From Orthonyx spaldingii (lineage: Eukaryota > Chordata > Aves > Passeriformes > Orthonychidae), in assembly GCA_013397795.1 (NCBI GenBank), contig VZTJ01004489.1:932659-996658 (forward strand): 64,000 nucleotides of DNA, in the 5' to 3' direction. The notes beneath the pieces were generated by a model. The model ran no database searches and was not told the DNA's origin. It worked only from the letters and a program-made list of their open reading frames with translations. Below are positions 40,329-52,280 of the stretch, piece by piece (the stretch's first letter is position 1; every line of letters begins with the position of its first letter). The translations under genes were made by a program, and so were the position numbers.

Positions 40329-43300
40329 CCCTAAAGTGATTGGTTTTAGTAACTTTTGCTTGAAGTTTTATCTATGAAGCATTTTCAGATTTCAGGAAAA
40401 CTGTTTCTGTGGTACCACTAGACATTAGGAAAAACTTTTTTCCTTCATGCTAACCCACCATAAGAGTCAACAATTCAGTCTTGATATGAAATGCATTCAG
40501 ATACAGTATTTTTGTCCTTGTTATGGCATATCATATGCATTAAACTCTGACTTAGCACCTGTTCTTACACACCAGCATGAAAAAGGCAATTTTGACCAAC
40601 ACTGAAATACAGACAATTCTCAAAGCAGTAACAGTGACACAGAACATGAACAGTTACACAAATTTACCAGTAATCTTTTCTCCTTTCTACATCAAAGGAT
40701 GTTTTTCCCATGAAACCATAACTACTACTCTCAGTTTGAGACAAAAGAAACACAACAACCTTCTCAGCCAACACAGGCAGGAATGAAACTGGGTAGCTTC
40801 AGATCTCAAGAGAGAATATTTATCTGAGGATTATACTAAGCCAAGATTTCTTCTCAGAGGAGAGGAACTCTAATATACATACCTAATCATGGTACTACAA
40901 TACATTTTTGGAATTATCAAGGAAAAACGAAATTCTATGAGGGTTAGAAATAGTCAAGGTATTAATACTAGAGAAGGTAACTGCATGCCAGCAGCAGCAT
41001 TCTGCCCTAAAATGGGCTTAGGTGCAGAGCTCTGTCTAATGTTGCAGAGACAGAGCTGACTTGGCACCACTTGAGAAATAAATTAGCTCTCCTTAGAAGA
41101 AAAGATTTATAAATATGAAAAAAACATGGTCACTAGAGTTGAACAAAAATCTCTACTGTTACCTGAAGCAAGGTCAAGACCACTGTGAAAAGTTCTGACT
41201 AAGATTGTAACAAAGTTGCCAGAACACCTCATCTGTCACACTGGTTGTTCATGTTTGTTTACACCACAATTTGGCAAAGCTGGTCTAGTCATATAGGTAT
41301 TTCTAGTATTTCCTCCATTATGGGTAACTCAATAGCAACTTCATAGTTATGGTAGAAACTTAGGTGAGTTCTTGGCTCCTGTCTGAGTAACGGTAGAGTT
41401 TTCCTCCGCCTGGTGCTTTGAATCTGGCACATCAATAGAAAACAACACCAATTTCCTTCACACACTTAGGTTTTGTAAAACTTTGATATAAAATTGTTCC
41501 TGCCTCCACAGCACCTAATCTTGCCGTTCAGTTCTATGTTTATCTGCAAGGATTACATATTCCTGTTTAACTGTTTTGAAAAAATAATATTTTCCTACAG
41601 CATCTCTGCATTCTATTGCTTCTTTAACAAGTGAGGAGCAAAATACTATTTTCACAGATCTGTTTTCTCCAGAAGTGTTTTCTACCTTTGTCCTCATTTA
41701 TCAAGGTGATCACTTTCGCTTCTCACCTTCCAAGCCACATACCTTGGCCATATATCCTTATTTAAACTTTTTTTCCAGGAAGTTTGGTGAAACACATACA
41801 AGGATTTTTGAACACGTTTTTGTCCTCTGCAAAATTTTCTGAGTAGAAAGGATGACTAACTACGCTCTCATACAGATATTCTATTGCCTTTTTTTCCAGA
41901 AGTTGCAGTTTCCTTAAAAAGACTGATTGGAACTCCTAAACCAGTTCTTGACATTTTGAAATATGTTTTTAGTTTAGATCTTGCCTAAGTCCTTAATTTG
42001 ATTCCTTAAATCCTAATTGGGCAACCATTTCCTCAATCAGCTAAACAAGAATGCAGTATGTTTAATATATGATTAAGAATGCTTCCATCCCTCCTCCCTG
42101 AAGACTCTAATTAAGTAATGCAAGTATGACTCCATCACGTTGTCATCTCTATGACACCTGGATAATGCAAGGAGATTCCAGCATCAAAACTACAGCTCTG
42201 GTCTGAGACCAAACCATGGCCACCCTGTTACTCACACACATGCACACACTATTGGGCCTTGGGTGTGAAGCATTGAGCTTTAGCAAAATGCAATGTCCAG
42301 GGCTCCATTGAGACTTGCCATTTCAATCCAAGGGAGCCTCCCCCACCTGTCCAGATATCGGGTAAATTTCTGACCCTCAGTACCAAGGCAATCTTTAGCT
42401 ATCTGAAAAGGAAGGAGCTGAGCTGACTGCACAGGTTGGTACAAACAGGACAGGGAGCCAGGAAATCCAAACACCTACACTCTTCCACACAATTTGATGA
42501 AATAAAGTAATTTGGAATTGGCATGGGAAAAGTATGTGCTAGAGGCTGTTAGTTCCTCTTCTATTGCCTTGGGCAGTCAGGAGAAGCCAATAAAATTAAT
42601 TAGTCCAAGCATAGCTAACTATTTGAGGACTACAAACCAAATAGAATTTTAGGGCTGTGCTTAAGCCTGGTCCCTAACAGTGACTGTGAGATGCTCTAAA
42701 AGCAGGAGAGCTTTGCTGTAGAGGCTTGGAAGTTATAAAGTATGAAATAGCTAATTTTTAACATGATAATATTGAGGATTCAATTGAGATGAAGTTTCTT
42801 GTAGCAACTGCATTTTGCAGTGCTTAGTTCTGCAAGAGAACATATATTCTATCTACAGTGAAAGGAATTTAGAAAAATTATGCTCTGATTTTTCCACCCA
42901 ATATCAGAGGCCTGGAGTGGATTGTAGAAATTGCTTCTCTTGGGTGTATTATGGTACTTAATACTGGAGTATACTTTATAGCCATCCCTCATGACAAAGT
43001 AGGCAGGAAAACCCTGCTTTTTACTGTGATAATTCCACTAAAAGTGTGCACGGAACTTTTAGAAAAATATGTTGATAATGAACTGGCTGCCACAAATGTA
43101 GTATCTTGTTTCTCTTAGCTGGATAGTCAGAACCTTAATTCTTAAGAAGCAATTTATAGGGGTGTATGGTGGATCACCATAATAAGAGACAGAACCACTT
43201 ATAATTAAAACTCTATTGTCCAGGGAGGAAAAAAAAATACAATTGTGCCTTGTCACAGATTTCAAATAAACACATTTTTGAAATGTTCCCAGGTTTTCTG

Positions 43301-44628
43301 TTTGGGATGTTTTATCTCTTCCTGAGTGCTCAAGAATTCTGATGTATTTTACATTGTTTATGCTAGGCTAAAAATCAGAGCTAGTTTAGTTTGCATACTT
43401 CAAAGTCACTTTTTCAATTTACTCACTCTGACTTTGGCAGACAAAAAAAGAGGACTAGAGTAAACAGCACACACACATACACATCCTCCCTCTCCTTACT
43501 ACTCACCAAAAAAAAACCCAAAAGTAATGTTCCACTTGCTTTCTCCCCATTCTTACATTTCCAATGAGCTGAGCTTGTGGCTGTCATTGGAGAAACACAG
43601 CTGAGACTTGTACAGCACATACTTAAATTTAACACATTCCCATGGCAGTAATGAACAAAGCAGTCCTTCCCTTCAGGAAAATCCTGGACTTGCATTTCCC
43701 AGGTCCCTGAGCAGTATAGAATTTAGAAGAAAAACAGGAAACACATGTGGAAACCAGATATAACTGACCAAACCTAGCTATTAAGGTAGCCCAGCCAGTA
43801 GCTTTTAAATAAATAATCACATCTATCTATATTATACCTGACTGACCCTTCCCTCCCCCACCAGCTATTCATACTGAAACATTTAGGCTAGGTGTATTTA
43901 TGAGCTTAAATATGCAGAGGAAAGAAACAGGAGCTAGTGAAGTATTTACATATATCTTATGCTGAGAGTTTATAATTTTTCCATACATTCACGAGAAAAG
44001 AATCAATATAACTTGCACAGTTAAAAAAAGACTATGTTTTTGATCAGTAAGAACATGTGCACATAAGCAGCTAGTGTCCATATCTGCTTCATTAAGTATA
44101 CACATATATACATAGATATGTATGTAATCTCAGATACATATGTTCCTCTTTAGAAATTAATCAAAGTAACAGGGCAACATTTTTTCAGTCATGGAAAAAT
44201 TAGTCATAGTCATATTGATTGGTTCTGTGGAGTTCTGGGGTTTTTTTGCCAAATTACCTTACTCTACCATGATCTCTGATTTTTGAAAAACTCTAAAATA
44301 ATCTATGTAATCTTTGGTTTCTGTATCTGAAAGAGCATCTTATAAATGAAGATGGGACATTATTATTGTCCTCCAATCCAATGGTATAGATACAAGGTGC
44401 AACATGATGTTGAAAAGAAAAGATTTTGTAAATATAAAAACTCTCAGCACAGAAGATGTAAGTGATGATAACACAAATCAGACTGTGCACGTGAGCTGAG
44501 CTCATTTTCACATAAATACTGCTTTCCTATGTGTGCTTAATGAAACAGCAGGAAAAACATTCAGGCTTTCTAATAGTGCCATCTATAAAACACAGTGGGA
44601 CTCTCAGCAAAAGTGTTGTTTCCCCCAG

Positions 44629-44799
44629 AGTTCGGCTGCCAAGACCTTTAATATACAGGGATCTTGCAACTCTCTGCCTGTGACAAGCAACCTGCAGCAT
44701 CCTGAGGTCCATATCCAGTCTTTTGGGAAAAATCAAATTCTCTTCTCTGAGTGCTCAGAAAACTTGATTCCTCTCAGAAAGGATGAGGTCAATAAATAG
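44629..44799 (+). other. candidate terminal exon, unidentified (weak)
   Basis: A clean acceptor (TGTTGTTTCCCCCAG, ending 44628) is followed by a frame open for 56 codons to TAG at 44797-44799. AATAAA occurs at 44820-44825, and another copy overlaps the end of the frame at 44791-44796. The peptide is polar with no domain I know. The frame is also open upstream of the acceptor from 44533. Composition is less clearly coding than in the 28035-28204 segment. Confidence 0.15.
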
Positions 44800-45591
44800 T
44801 TCTAAACCAACAAAATTTTAATAAAGTGGAACAAGAATGAAAAATATTTACAATGATCTCCAATAAGCAAACAACCCTTGTTTTCTCAAAACACAAACCT
44901 AAATAATTCAAGTAATTGTCTTTGTAGAGTGACCTTTACGGAACCTGGAGCCTCCCCTTCAGTTACCTCTCTGTGACTGGATTTGGGAGTCCTTCTGGGT
45001 ATTGAATTGGGGAATTTGACTCAATTTCTAGCACTTTGCCACCTGCTAGCAACTTTTCCCATTATTTACTCTATAGCAATTTCAGTTTTTCTGCTAAATA
45101 TGGTGCCAAAAGTTTCTTGTCATATTTTCTAGATATATTTTCCTCTCATATTTCAGCATTCCTTCATCCAAAAGCTTCAAGATATGGCAGTAGAACAAGC
45201 CAGTAGCCCAGTTCAGGCTTACTTAGAATTAATGTCTTAGAAATATATTTGTCACAGAATTCCCCATAATACAATAACTTCACTGGAAGCAGAAGATGTC
45301 TTTGGCACTGCTTCATCACCGTGAGGATGAGCTGTGGTTAACAATAAGCACCAAAGGCCCTATAAAGGAGGGAAATGAAGAATGGATTTTGACAAGAATT
45401 GACCAAACTTTAAACTACTTTCTGCTTAAACATACGGGTTTGGAGTGAAGGAAGGGTTAAACACTTAATTTGCTAGGTTCCTTGTAACAAGGCATTGGTG
45501 GTACTCTCTGAATATAGAGAAACCATCTAAATCAGTGGTGAAATGCTGCTTTACCCTGGATACAAGAATCAAGAAAAGTAGTTACGTAGAA

Positions 45592-45678
45592 ACAAAAAAA
45601 AAATTCAAAACAAAACAAAACAAAAAACAACAACAAAAAAAAAAAAACCCAAAAAAAAACTAAAAAAAAAAAAAAACC

Positions 45679-45714
<36 letters not shown>

Positions 45715-45760
45715 CAAAAAAAAACTAAAAAAAAAAAAAAAACCCAAACAAAACAAAGCA
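45592..45760. repeat. A-rich tract with a duplicated 65-base unit
   Basis: The tract is almost pure A with short C interruptions. The pattern CCC-A9-CT-A15-CCC at 45648-45679 recurs as CCC-A9-CT-A16-CCC at 45713-45745, 65 bases apart and joined by A33. This indicates a tandem duplication of a 65-base segment, by slippage or unequal exchange, or an assembly artefact. Confidence 0.92.
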
Positions 45761-46854
45761 AAACAGTCTCATTGGCTGCTTGGTGTAGTCAAACAGTGGC
45801 AGGAGAACAGCAGACACTTCACATATCTTGAATAGAGTTACATTACAAGAGAGGTTTGCTGGGCCTGACTCTTCCTGTATTTAACCTCTGCTAAAAATGC
45901 ATAAAGCATAATGCCTGGTCCAAGACTGTTCAACCCACAGAGCAGCGTATAACAACCATCTTTCCTGTGGTCAAGTTGGACTGTGAAAGCATACAAGAAT
46001 TATTTTTGCTGAAGGAACCTTACATCCTGCTTTCATCACACGGGCAGATGGGCACCACCACCATGAATCTAAATTAATCATTTGGCTCATTGCTCTGCTT
46101 TCGTTAGGTGTTATTATTTACTTCTCTTTCACTGCCTGGGGAATACAAGAAGTGCTATGGGGAGAAAGGATAGATATGGGCAAGAATTTTCTTCAAAGAT
46201 AGCAGTTCACCTAATAAAAAAAAAAATTCTTGTAAACTCAAGTCTCATAAATTCAAGTCCCTTGGGCTCTCTGTGCACTATGACCATGAGACATATGAGC
46301 CTTGGTCTTTAATTTTACAACTTAAAAAAAAAAAAAAAGGTCAAATAAAAACAAACAAAAAAAGTGTAGTTTGTTGTCCTGGCTCATTGCCTTAGTGGTT
46401 TGGTTGCTAAGAACAATGAAATGCTAAAAGGCCATTTATACCACAGAAATCCTTAGCACTGGTTCTGCTTTTACCTTAGTCACTGAAACAGAATGTTTAA
46501 TCTACTTGCTAGAAGTAACCTCTTCACACAGACTTTTTGAGACCCACCATAGTGACTCACTTATTTTTGGCATTACATATGCAGCCATATACCGCACTAG
46601 TGATGCCTTATTCTCCTCACATATAGAGCAACTGAAACAGGCATCTTTCCATTTAAAGAGGCTTGGTTAAAAGAAATGAAGAAAATGAGGAGAAGAAAAA
46701 AAAAAGAAAGGAAAGAAGGAGAAAAATAAGAAACATTGTGGCATTGTGAGCTTTTGACTTAATGTGAACTTTCCTATATTCCAGTCATGAGATTTAACCA
46801 AGAACAGCCTTGGGGATATTATGATGGGAAAAGCAAAGTGTGGTGATTGCATTG
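45761..46854. other. gene-free segment with A and GA-rich tracts
   Basis: No gene is seen. It contains A11 at 46216-46226, A15 at 46324-46338 and a purine-only (GA-rich) tract at about 46670-46734. Confidence 0.7.
46670..46734. repeat. purine (GA-rich) low-complexity tract
   Basis: About 65 bases of almost only A and G on the plus strand. Confidence 0.85.
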
Positions 46855-46859
46855 GGAAT

Positions 46860-47290
46860 ATATTAGCTGGAACGCTATCTCAGCAGCTGGCGAGCAGCCT
46901 TTTGAAAACAGCGTTATTCCAAGAACTATATAAATAAACAGAGGCCTTGGGAATTTTTATCCGTCCAAAAAAATCTCTTTGCCAAGCCAACCATTACCCA
47001 AACTTTCTCTATATGTGTGCCTCACATGGAGGGTACTTTATACAGAGTAAGAGATGACTAATTATGCCTGCCAAATGCTTTAAGTTTGGGTTGGGTTAGG
47101 GCTAATTTGCAAAGGGGATGAAGAAGAAAAGGGTGTGGGGAAAATGGCTTTTCCAGAGGTCTAACCTAAAGTAATTATGCAGCTAATTATTAGTCGACTT
47201 TCTCTTTGATACTACTGCTGATCATCAAGAACTATATTTTGCTTTATGTTTTCATGTTCATAGGGCCTCAGGTGACAGTTCTTGCCACTG
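46860..47290. promoter_or_regulatory. candidate enhancer with clustered homeodomain-type sites
   Basis: The 9-mer TAATTATGC occurs at 47059-47067 and 47172-47180, and a further TAATTA lies at 47184-47189, six bases from the previous core. An E-box CAGCTG sits near 46885, and CTTTGAT, a TCF/LEF-like core, near 47204. TAATTA is the classic homeodomain core, and ATTATGC-like extensions resemble POU/homeodomain composites. The segment is not repetitive. Clustered sites of this kind are common in vertebrate developmental enhancers, but AT-rich DNA produces TAATTA by chance, so this is inference only. Confidence 0.22.
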
Positions 47291-48254
47291 ATTAATTCTC
47301 AAACAACAATGCCCAGACAACAATGCATTACACTGCAGCTCTACCTTACAGCTCAGAGAAGTCCACAGAACCAGAAGAGTCTTGCTTGTTCAGCAAAGGC
47401 TGGGTCAGACCGACAACCTCAGTTGACTGGATGTAGAAGAACACCAAAGACTCTCTAAGGCAGCTGCTTTGTCACACTCTAGATGATGAAAATCTGCTTA
47501 CTCTGTTCTGAGGCTTCCTGCTCAGTATAAAGCTAATATTCCACCCAGGTCCACAAAAAAATATTTGAAAAGCATTTTGCTGTACTATTTGCTATTCCTA
47601 ATAAGATCTGAAATAATAATCAGCATCAATATGGAGTTCTACTGATCACAAGTTGTACCAGGAAAAGCAGTACAACTACCATATAAAAAGACAGAAGTAG
47701 GCCAAAATACAGCTCTCCAGATGGCTGCAGCATTGCTTTGCAAATATCCAATCCTTTTTGGAGTTCAAAGGAGAAAGGTTAAATATGGAGTAATAATAGG
47801 CAAGAGAAGTTAGGAACAAAAAATAGAGCCACAGTGACAAAAATGCAAGCAAAGTATTTCAAAAGAATTCACCTTGATAATAAATATTATCTTCTCTTTT
47901 TTTTATTTTTATTTTTTTTTTCAACAGTTCTTGTTTTAAGTAGCGACTTTTTGTCCTGCTCCCAACATTTTTTATTAGTAGCTGAATTTTTTTAGCAATG
48001 ATGTAAGTCTTCTAGGACTAACATTTGTCAGTTTTACTGTTGACATTATTTAACCATAGAGAACAATGTAGAGGGCTCATGATAATCATATATTCCTGTG
48101 AAACATAAATGAACACCACTTAGAGCTATTGACACAAAGGTACAAATAATCAGCACATTTGTTTAACCAAGTCCTCCGTTAGTCAATGCCATCATGACGT
48201 AAATTATAAGGTGTTGGAATCAACAAGCCCTTCTATTTCAGAATTTCTAGGTAC
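47291..48254. other. gene-free AT-rich segment
   Basis: No gene or known repeat is seen apart from a T-rich tract at about 47895-47931. Confidence 0.7.
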
Positions 48255-48420
48255 TTCCCAAAGATTAATTAATTTTCATAAAGCCCATGGGAAATTTACT
48301 CCTGCTGTACAGATGTGGAAACAGACATGGAGCAGTTACATGATTCGCCCAAACTCACATAGGAAATATGAGTCAGTTTGAAAGAAAGAACTTGTGTCTC
48401 CTCCTCCTCTCTTCACTTTA
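48255..48420 (-). mobile_element. MIR-type (CORE-SINE) relic
   Basis: On the plus strand the segment follows the order of the reverse complement of MIR. A stretch like the CATTTAATCC..CCCTATGAGG part appears near 48270-48295. TGTACAGATGTGGAAACAGA follows near 48307-48326 (MIR: TTTACAGATGAGGAAACTGA), then GATTCGCCCAAACTCACATAGG near 48342-48363 (MIR: ACTTGCCCAAGGTCACACAG). GAGTCAG and the CTTGTGTCTCCTCC portion come after that. MIR elements are ancient and long inactive, and bird genomes keep few, diverged copies. Divergence here is high and the tRNA-derived 5' end is barely traceable. Confidence 0.72.
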
Positions 48421-49790
48421 GTTAATTGTCAAGCAATAGTGATGAAAGTTATAGAAAAACATCACAGAGATCCAAGAATGGAAAATAAGAAAAAATATCT
48501 CCTCAAAATATATTTTAATAAAACTATGGAAAAATGTAATCTGAGCGATGCAACAATTTTTTGGTAATTTGTAATGATTTATGGAAGTTCAATGGATAAC
48601 AAAACTCCCAGGGTTTGTGCATATGGAAATAATAATAAAAGTGTATCACACAAAGCAATTCAACATTCAAAATATTTCTCATACCACAAGAACATCATTT
48701 GTAAATCTTCATAGAATCAATCACAAAAATCAGGCATAATTTAATTATGCTTAGACCAGGCACAAGCAAATGAATATTTAGCTGATACAAAACATTTTAT
48801 GCTTTTATTACAGTTATATTGGTTGGACTAGAAAATTGCGATTCATAAGTCTAGGATCTCCAGGGACTTGAGAAAACCAGTCTGTTTAGGCTTGTGCAGG
48901 TGCTGTGATTCAGCACAGTAACACACAGGTTGTTCAAAGGCTCTACACCAAAGAATCCGTGGCTTGGTTCCCAGTGACTCAAGCCAGATTTCAAGAAACT
49001 ATAAAAATGAATAGAGCAGTAAATCTCCACCCATTTTAAAAAATTATTTACCATCAATTTTTCTTGTGATGAAACACTTTGACATCCAAAAATGATACTG
49101 ACACTTTCAGGTTTACATGAACAGATGAAAGTTCCACAGCCCCAGGTTATATAAGAAATTAGGGCAGAAAGTGAAGGGAACAAAAAATGTATCCCTGGGC
49201 CAACAGGACTTGACCAATGCACAGAAGAAGCATCTGACACTGTGAATGAAAGTGGTGGAAAAACTGATAAAAAAATCATTTTTCCCAAACTGTTTCTTAG
49301 AAACCAATTCAGAATTTTGGCGTGGCTTTCATTTTTTATTTTTTAATTCATTAATTTCAAACACAAAGGTTTTCACAAAGACATACATCACTGAAGTCAG
49401 CAGTATCATGTTCAGAAGTTCATTTAAGATACACAAGCTAAGACTTTAAACAGAAATTATTATAGGGCTTTCTAAATCTACTTAAAAATCTACCAAAATC
49501 TCCAGAATGCAAACATTCACTCTGGTATTATAATTTCCTTTCTTAAGCATTGCAGGATCTGTAAGTATACACTGCTTAAATGATAGGGTAGGCATGATGG
49601 ATGAAGGTCCAAGTCCCCTGCCAGCAGTCTTGGAGCAACAGCAGGTATTTCCATAAATATTACAGTCCAACTGAATATCAGCTGCTTTATTTTTTCCTCC
49701 TTCCAAAAACATTTTGATAGCTAAAAATAGCCAAACATATCACATATGATGTACCCTATTAATCCACATGAAGATTGCTTTCCCTTTTGT
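48421..49790. other. gene-free AT-rich segment
   Basis: It contains the longest open frame of the window (145 codons, minus strand, 48851-49288, opening at a TTG). It shows no domain, no splice context and no coding-type codon pattern, so I treat it as chance. Confidence 0.65.
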
Positions 49791-50274
49791 TGTGGTTTAG
49801 GAGTGGTACTCCCCAGTTTAGTGCTCTCACTGAGACTCTCCAAATCATGTGCCACTTGCTCACTCCCTCCCCTTCCCATCCCCATCCCTCACAGTGATTG
49901 GAGCAGAGATTTGGAAGCACAAAAGGTAAAGATCACGGGTTGAGATAAGAACAATTTACTGGAAACAGCAATAAGATAAGAAAATGAACAGGAGTTCATT
50001 AATATTAATATTAAATTAGTAACAAAACATATTAATAACAAACGTGTACAAGAAAGAAGAGAGTGATTCACATGCAAAATGCTCAGAACCAGCTACTTGA
50101 CTGCTCCCTCTGCCACACTTACTTAACTGAAAGGAACTCCTTTTCCCAGGAAGAGACTCCCTTCCCCTTGCCCCTGACAATGACATGAGGTGGCATAGAA
50201 TAATCCCCATGTCCTAGCCATGCCCCATCCAAGCTACTGATAAAATTAACCCTGTCCTGGCCAGAGTTAGGACA
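49791..50274 (-). mobile_element. solo LTR of an avian endogenous retrovirus
   Basis: The 484-base segment starts TGTGGTTTAG and ends TTAGGACA on the plus strand. It therefore has the TG...CA ends of an LTR; in the sense orientation it is minus strand, starting TGTCCTAACTCTGGCC. Landmarks of a family widespread in birds are present in order on the plus strand. They are a TGTGGTTTA start, a CTCACTCCCTCCCC stretch near 49860, GGGTTGAGATAAGAACAATTT near 49937-49957, an ATTAATATTAAT-rich stretch near 50000, and a terminal TTAACCCTGTCCTGGCC near 50246-50262. No gag, pol or env sequence adjoins either side, and no primer-binding site or polypurine tract is evident. It is best read as a solo LTR left by recombination. 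I could not find matching target-site duplications. It is diverged and certainly old. Confidence 0.85.
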
Positions 50275-51779
50275 CCTTGCCACAAGACAGGATCACGTCC
50301 CTATATTGCCCACATGTTCTGGATTCCTCAGTGGCCCCTGAAGACAGCACAGATCCTACATGAAGAAGGGGAGCAGCATGAGGAAAGCAGAAGACACCAT
50401 GTCCCCTCTCTCTCCAGTATCAAAATTAACTTCATCAAGGACAGCACAGAAAGAATACATTTTATGGAAACATATCACTCCATAATTTTCCCTAAACAAA
50501 TGGAACAGAAAAAGACAGCCATGTCACCATTAAGATATTGCTAAAGGCCTTTAGATCTTTTCTTGTAGCACCACCTGGAGATCAGCTATGTTGTGAAATT
50601 TCTATGAAGAAATTAAAAGAACAGATAAACAGTCTTGTTGTTATGGACATAGAATTAAATCACTGACAGGCAGACCAAGGTCACTCTTAAAATAACACAG
50701 AAAATCAGCAAAAGCAATATCCCTCAGAAAATATTTGCAAGTCTTGTTCAGATGGTTTTTTTATCTACAATGAAAGACTCCAGCAGAAACTCACAAATTT
50801 TACTCCCCCACCATGTTTGTATGCCTTTTGGCAGGTAACTCCACATGGAAAAGCCATGTATCTGTCAGTCATTGGCGGACACAAACAGTTCTGAATGACA
50901 CGAGCAGAGGACAAGCAAAGATGTCACTACAGTGGGAGAGGAGGATTTCAAGAAGGCAATGCAACTACAGAACACATTTTAGGTTTTGATTTCCTGAATT
51001 ACCATGAAAAGCCTAATGGCCAGCTTGACTTTTACATACCTTATACTGCATAGTGAATGTTGTCTACTGACTCTTTCAACAACAAAAAAACCCAACAACC
51101 AGAGCATTGTTCGTTGTGCACATTGTCACACCAGCACTCTTAAGAATGCAAAATGGAACATTAAGAAATTCTGTGTGGCATTTTCATGTATGCTATTCAC
51201 AATGCATGCAATTTTTTTTTAAGGTTTGGTGGTTCAAACTCATGTCACACAACGTCTTTGTAAGACTACCATGAATGGTGTCAGAATGATCTGACCATCA
51301 CAATAGGAAACTTTCAAAACAAACATGTAATAGCTGAGGATTTTAATCTCATTAGAAAGTAGTATGACATGATCATTCATGAATGCTAATGAACACAAAC
51401 CAGGAGCATAGCTTTACAAAATAAGCTGCTTGCAACAGAGACAAACTTCATTGCAAAACTTCTTTCTCCAGGCCCCCACTATTGCATGCAACAAGCTTAG
51501 TCATATCTGCATTATCTCCAATTGCCATATCCATGTGGACATCTGTCTTCAAAATGATTTTGGTATCAAACAAAATGCCTTTAAAGAGACTTTAATGAAT
51601 GAAAAAATGTCATTTGGATAGTAACTTGAAATACTATCTCTGTTACTTTCTGTCTAGAGCAGAAACACCACATGAGGTAGTAACTGTTCTACTCTCACAA
51701 GCCACAAATATTCAGTGTATGGCAAACCCAGACATTTTGTCAGGAATTCAAACACTAACAGAAATTAGAGGGTGGAGCT
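50275..51779. other. gene-free segment beside the LTR
   Basis: No gene or retroviral internal sequence is recognised. The first 150 bases are GC-richer than the rest, but without a match I can name. An A7-CCC stretch is at 51084-51093. Confidence 0.65.
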
Positions 51780-52204
51780 TCAAATAAGAGGGAGGTGGTG
51801 AAAATTGTGGCCTGGCCCAGCAGAAAACTTAGAGAGTTCAACAAGAGGTGAAAAGCGCTGCTCCGAGGGCAGAAGCACAGGTCGTACTGGCACCTGCTGA
51901 AAAGAAGCTTGGCAGTTCCAGCAGATGCCAACTACAAATGAGGCAACAGTGCATGGAAACTGCACAGCTGGGCTACAGCAGAAGGAACACAGGCAGCAGA
52001 GCAAGGGAAGACACTGCTTCTGTGCAGCAATGGTGAGGCCTGCAGCTGGAGAACTTCATCCATCTTGAACCTCTGCTCCAAGAAGAATAGGGGGATTTTG
52101 GAGAGAATCCACAAACAGGCTTCTGACATGGCCAGGAGGCTACAGCATGTGGCCTTCAAGTCTAAAGTCCAAAGTTAACTAAAGGCATGACTGATTTGAT
52201 GTTC
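51780..52204. other. GC-richer block of unknown origin upstream of a CR1-like tail
   Basis: Purine- and CAG-rich sequence contrasts with the AT-rich surroundings. Frames are short on both strands (62 codons plus, 74 and 75 minus) and none shows a domain. It does not resemble the part of CR1 that should precede the tail that follows it. It may be a diverged repeat of its own, or host DNA. Confidence 0.35.
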
Positions 52205-52280
52205 ATGCTTTGAGAAGGAAGTTGGACTGGATGACCTTGAAAGGTCCCAGACAACCAATACTTCCATTGATTCCTCTCTC
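52205..52280 (+). mobile_element. CR1-type 3' tail fragment
   Basis: GGAAGTTGGACTGGATGACC near 52218-52237 followed by TTGAAAGGTCCCAGACAACC is the diagnostic end of the CR1 3' UTR (consensus type GGTTGGACTAGATGATC.. AGGTCCCTTCCAACC). CTTCCATTGATTC near 52261-52273 is a degraded terminal repeat (ATTCTATGATTC type). Only about 70 bases are recognisable, so it is either a very short 5'-truncated copy or the borrowed tail of a SINE. Confidence 0.75.

Larger units (their letters stand above)
39336..45591. other. gene-free AT-rich segment
   Basis: No gene is named here. It contains a (CA)7 microsatellite at 40315-40328, TA/CA-rich DNA near 44098-44140 and an A9-CCC stretch at 43508-43519. One candidate terminal exon at 44629-44799 is listed separately. 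Confidence 0.65.

Noticed and set aside
45532..45756. Minus-strand frame rich in phenylalanine
   Set aside because: It is the translation of the A-rich low-complexity tract, not a protein.
48826..48845. TTGGTTGGACTAGAAAATTG resembling a CR1 tail
   Set aside because: Only about ten bases match; the following AGGTCC part and the terminal repeats are absent.
48851..49288. Longest open frame in the window (145 codons, minus strand)
   Set aside because: It starts at a TTG, shows no domain or coding-type codon pattern, and has no splice or polyadenylation context. A frame of this length can occur by chance in 64 kb.
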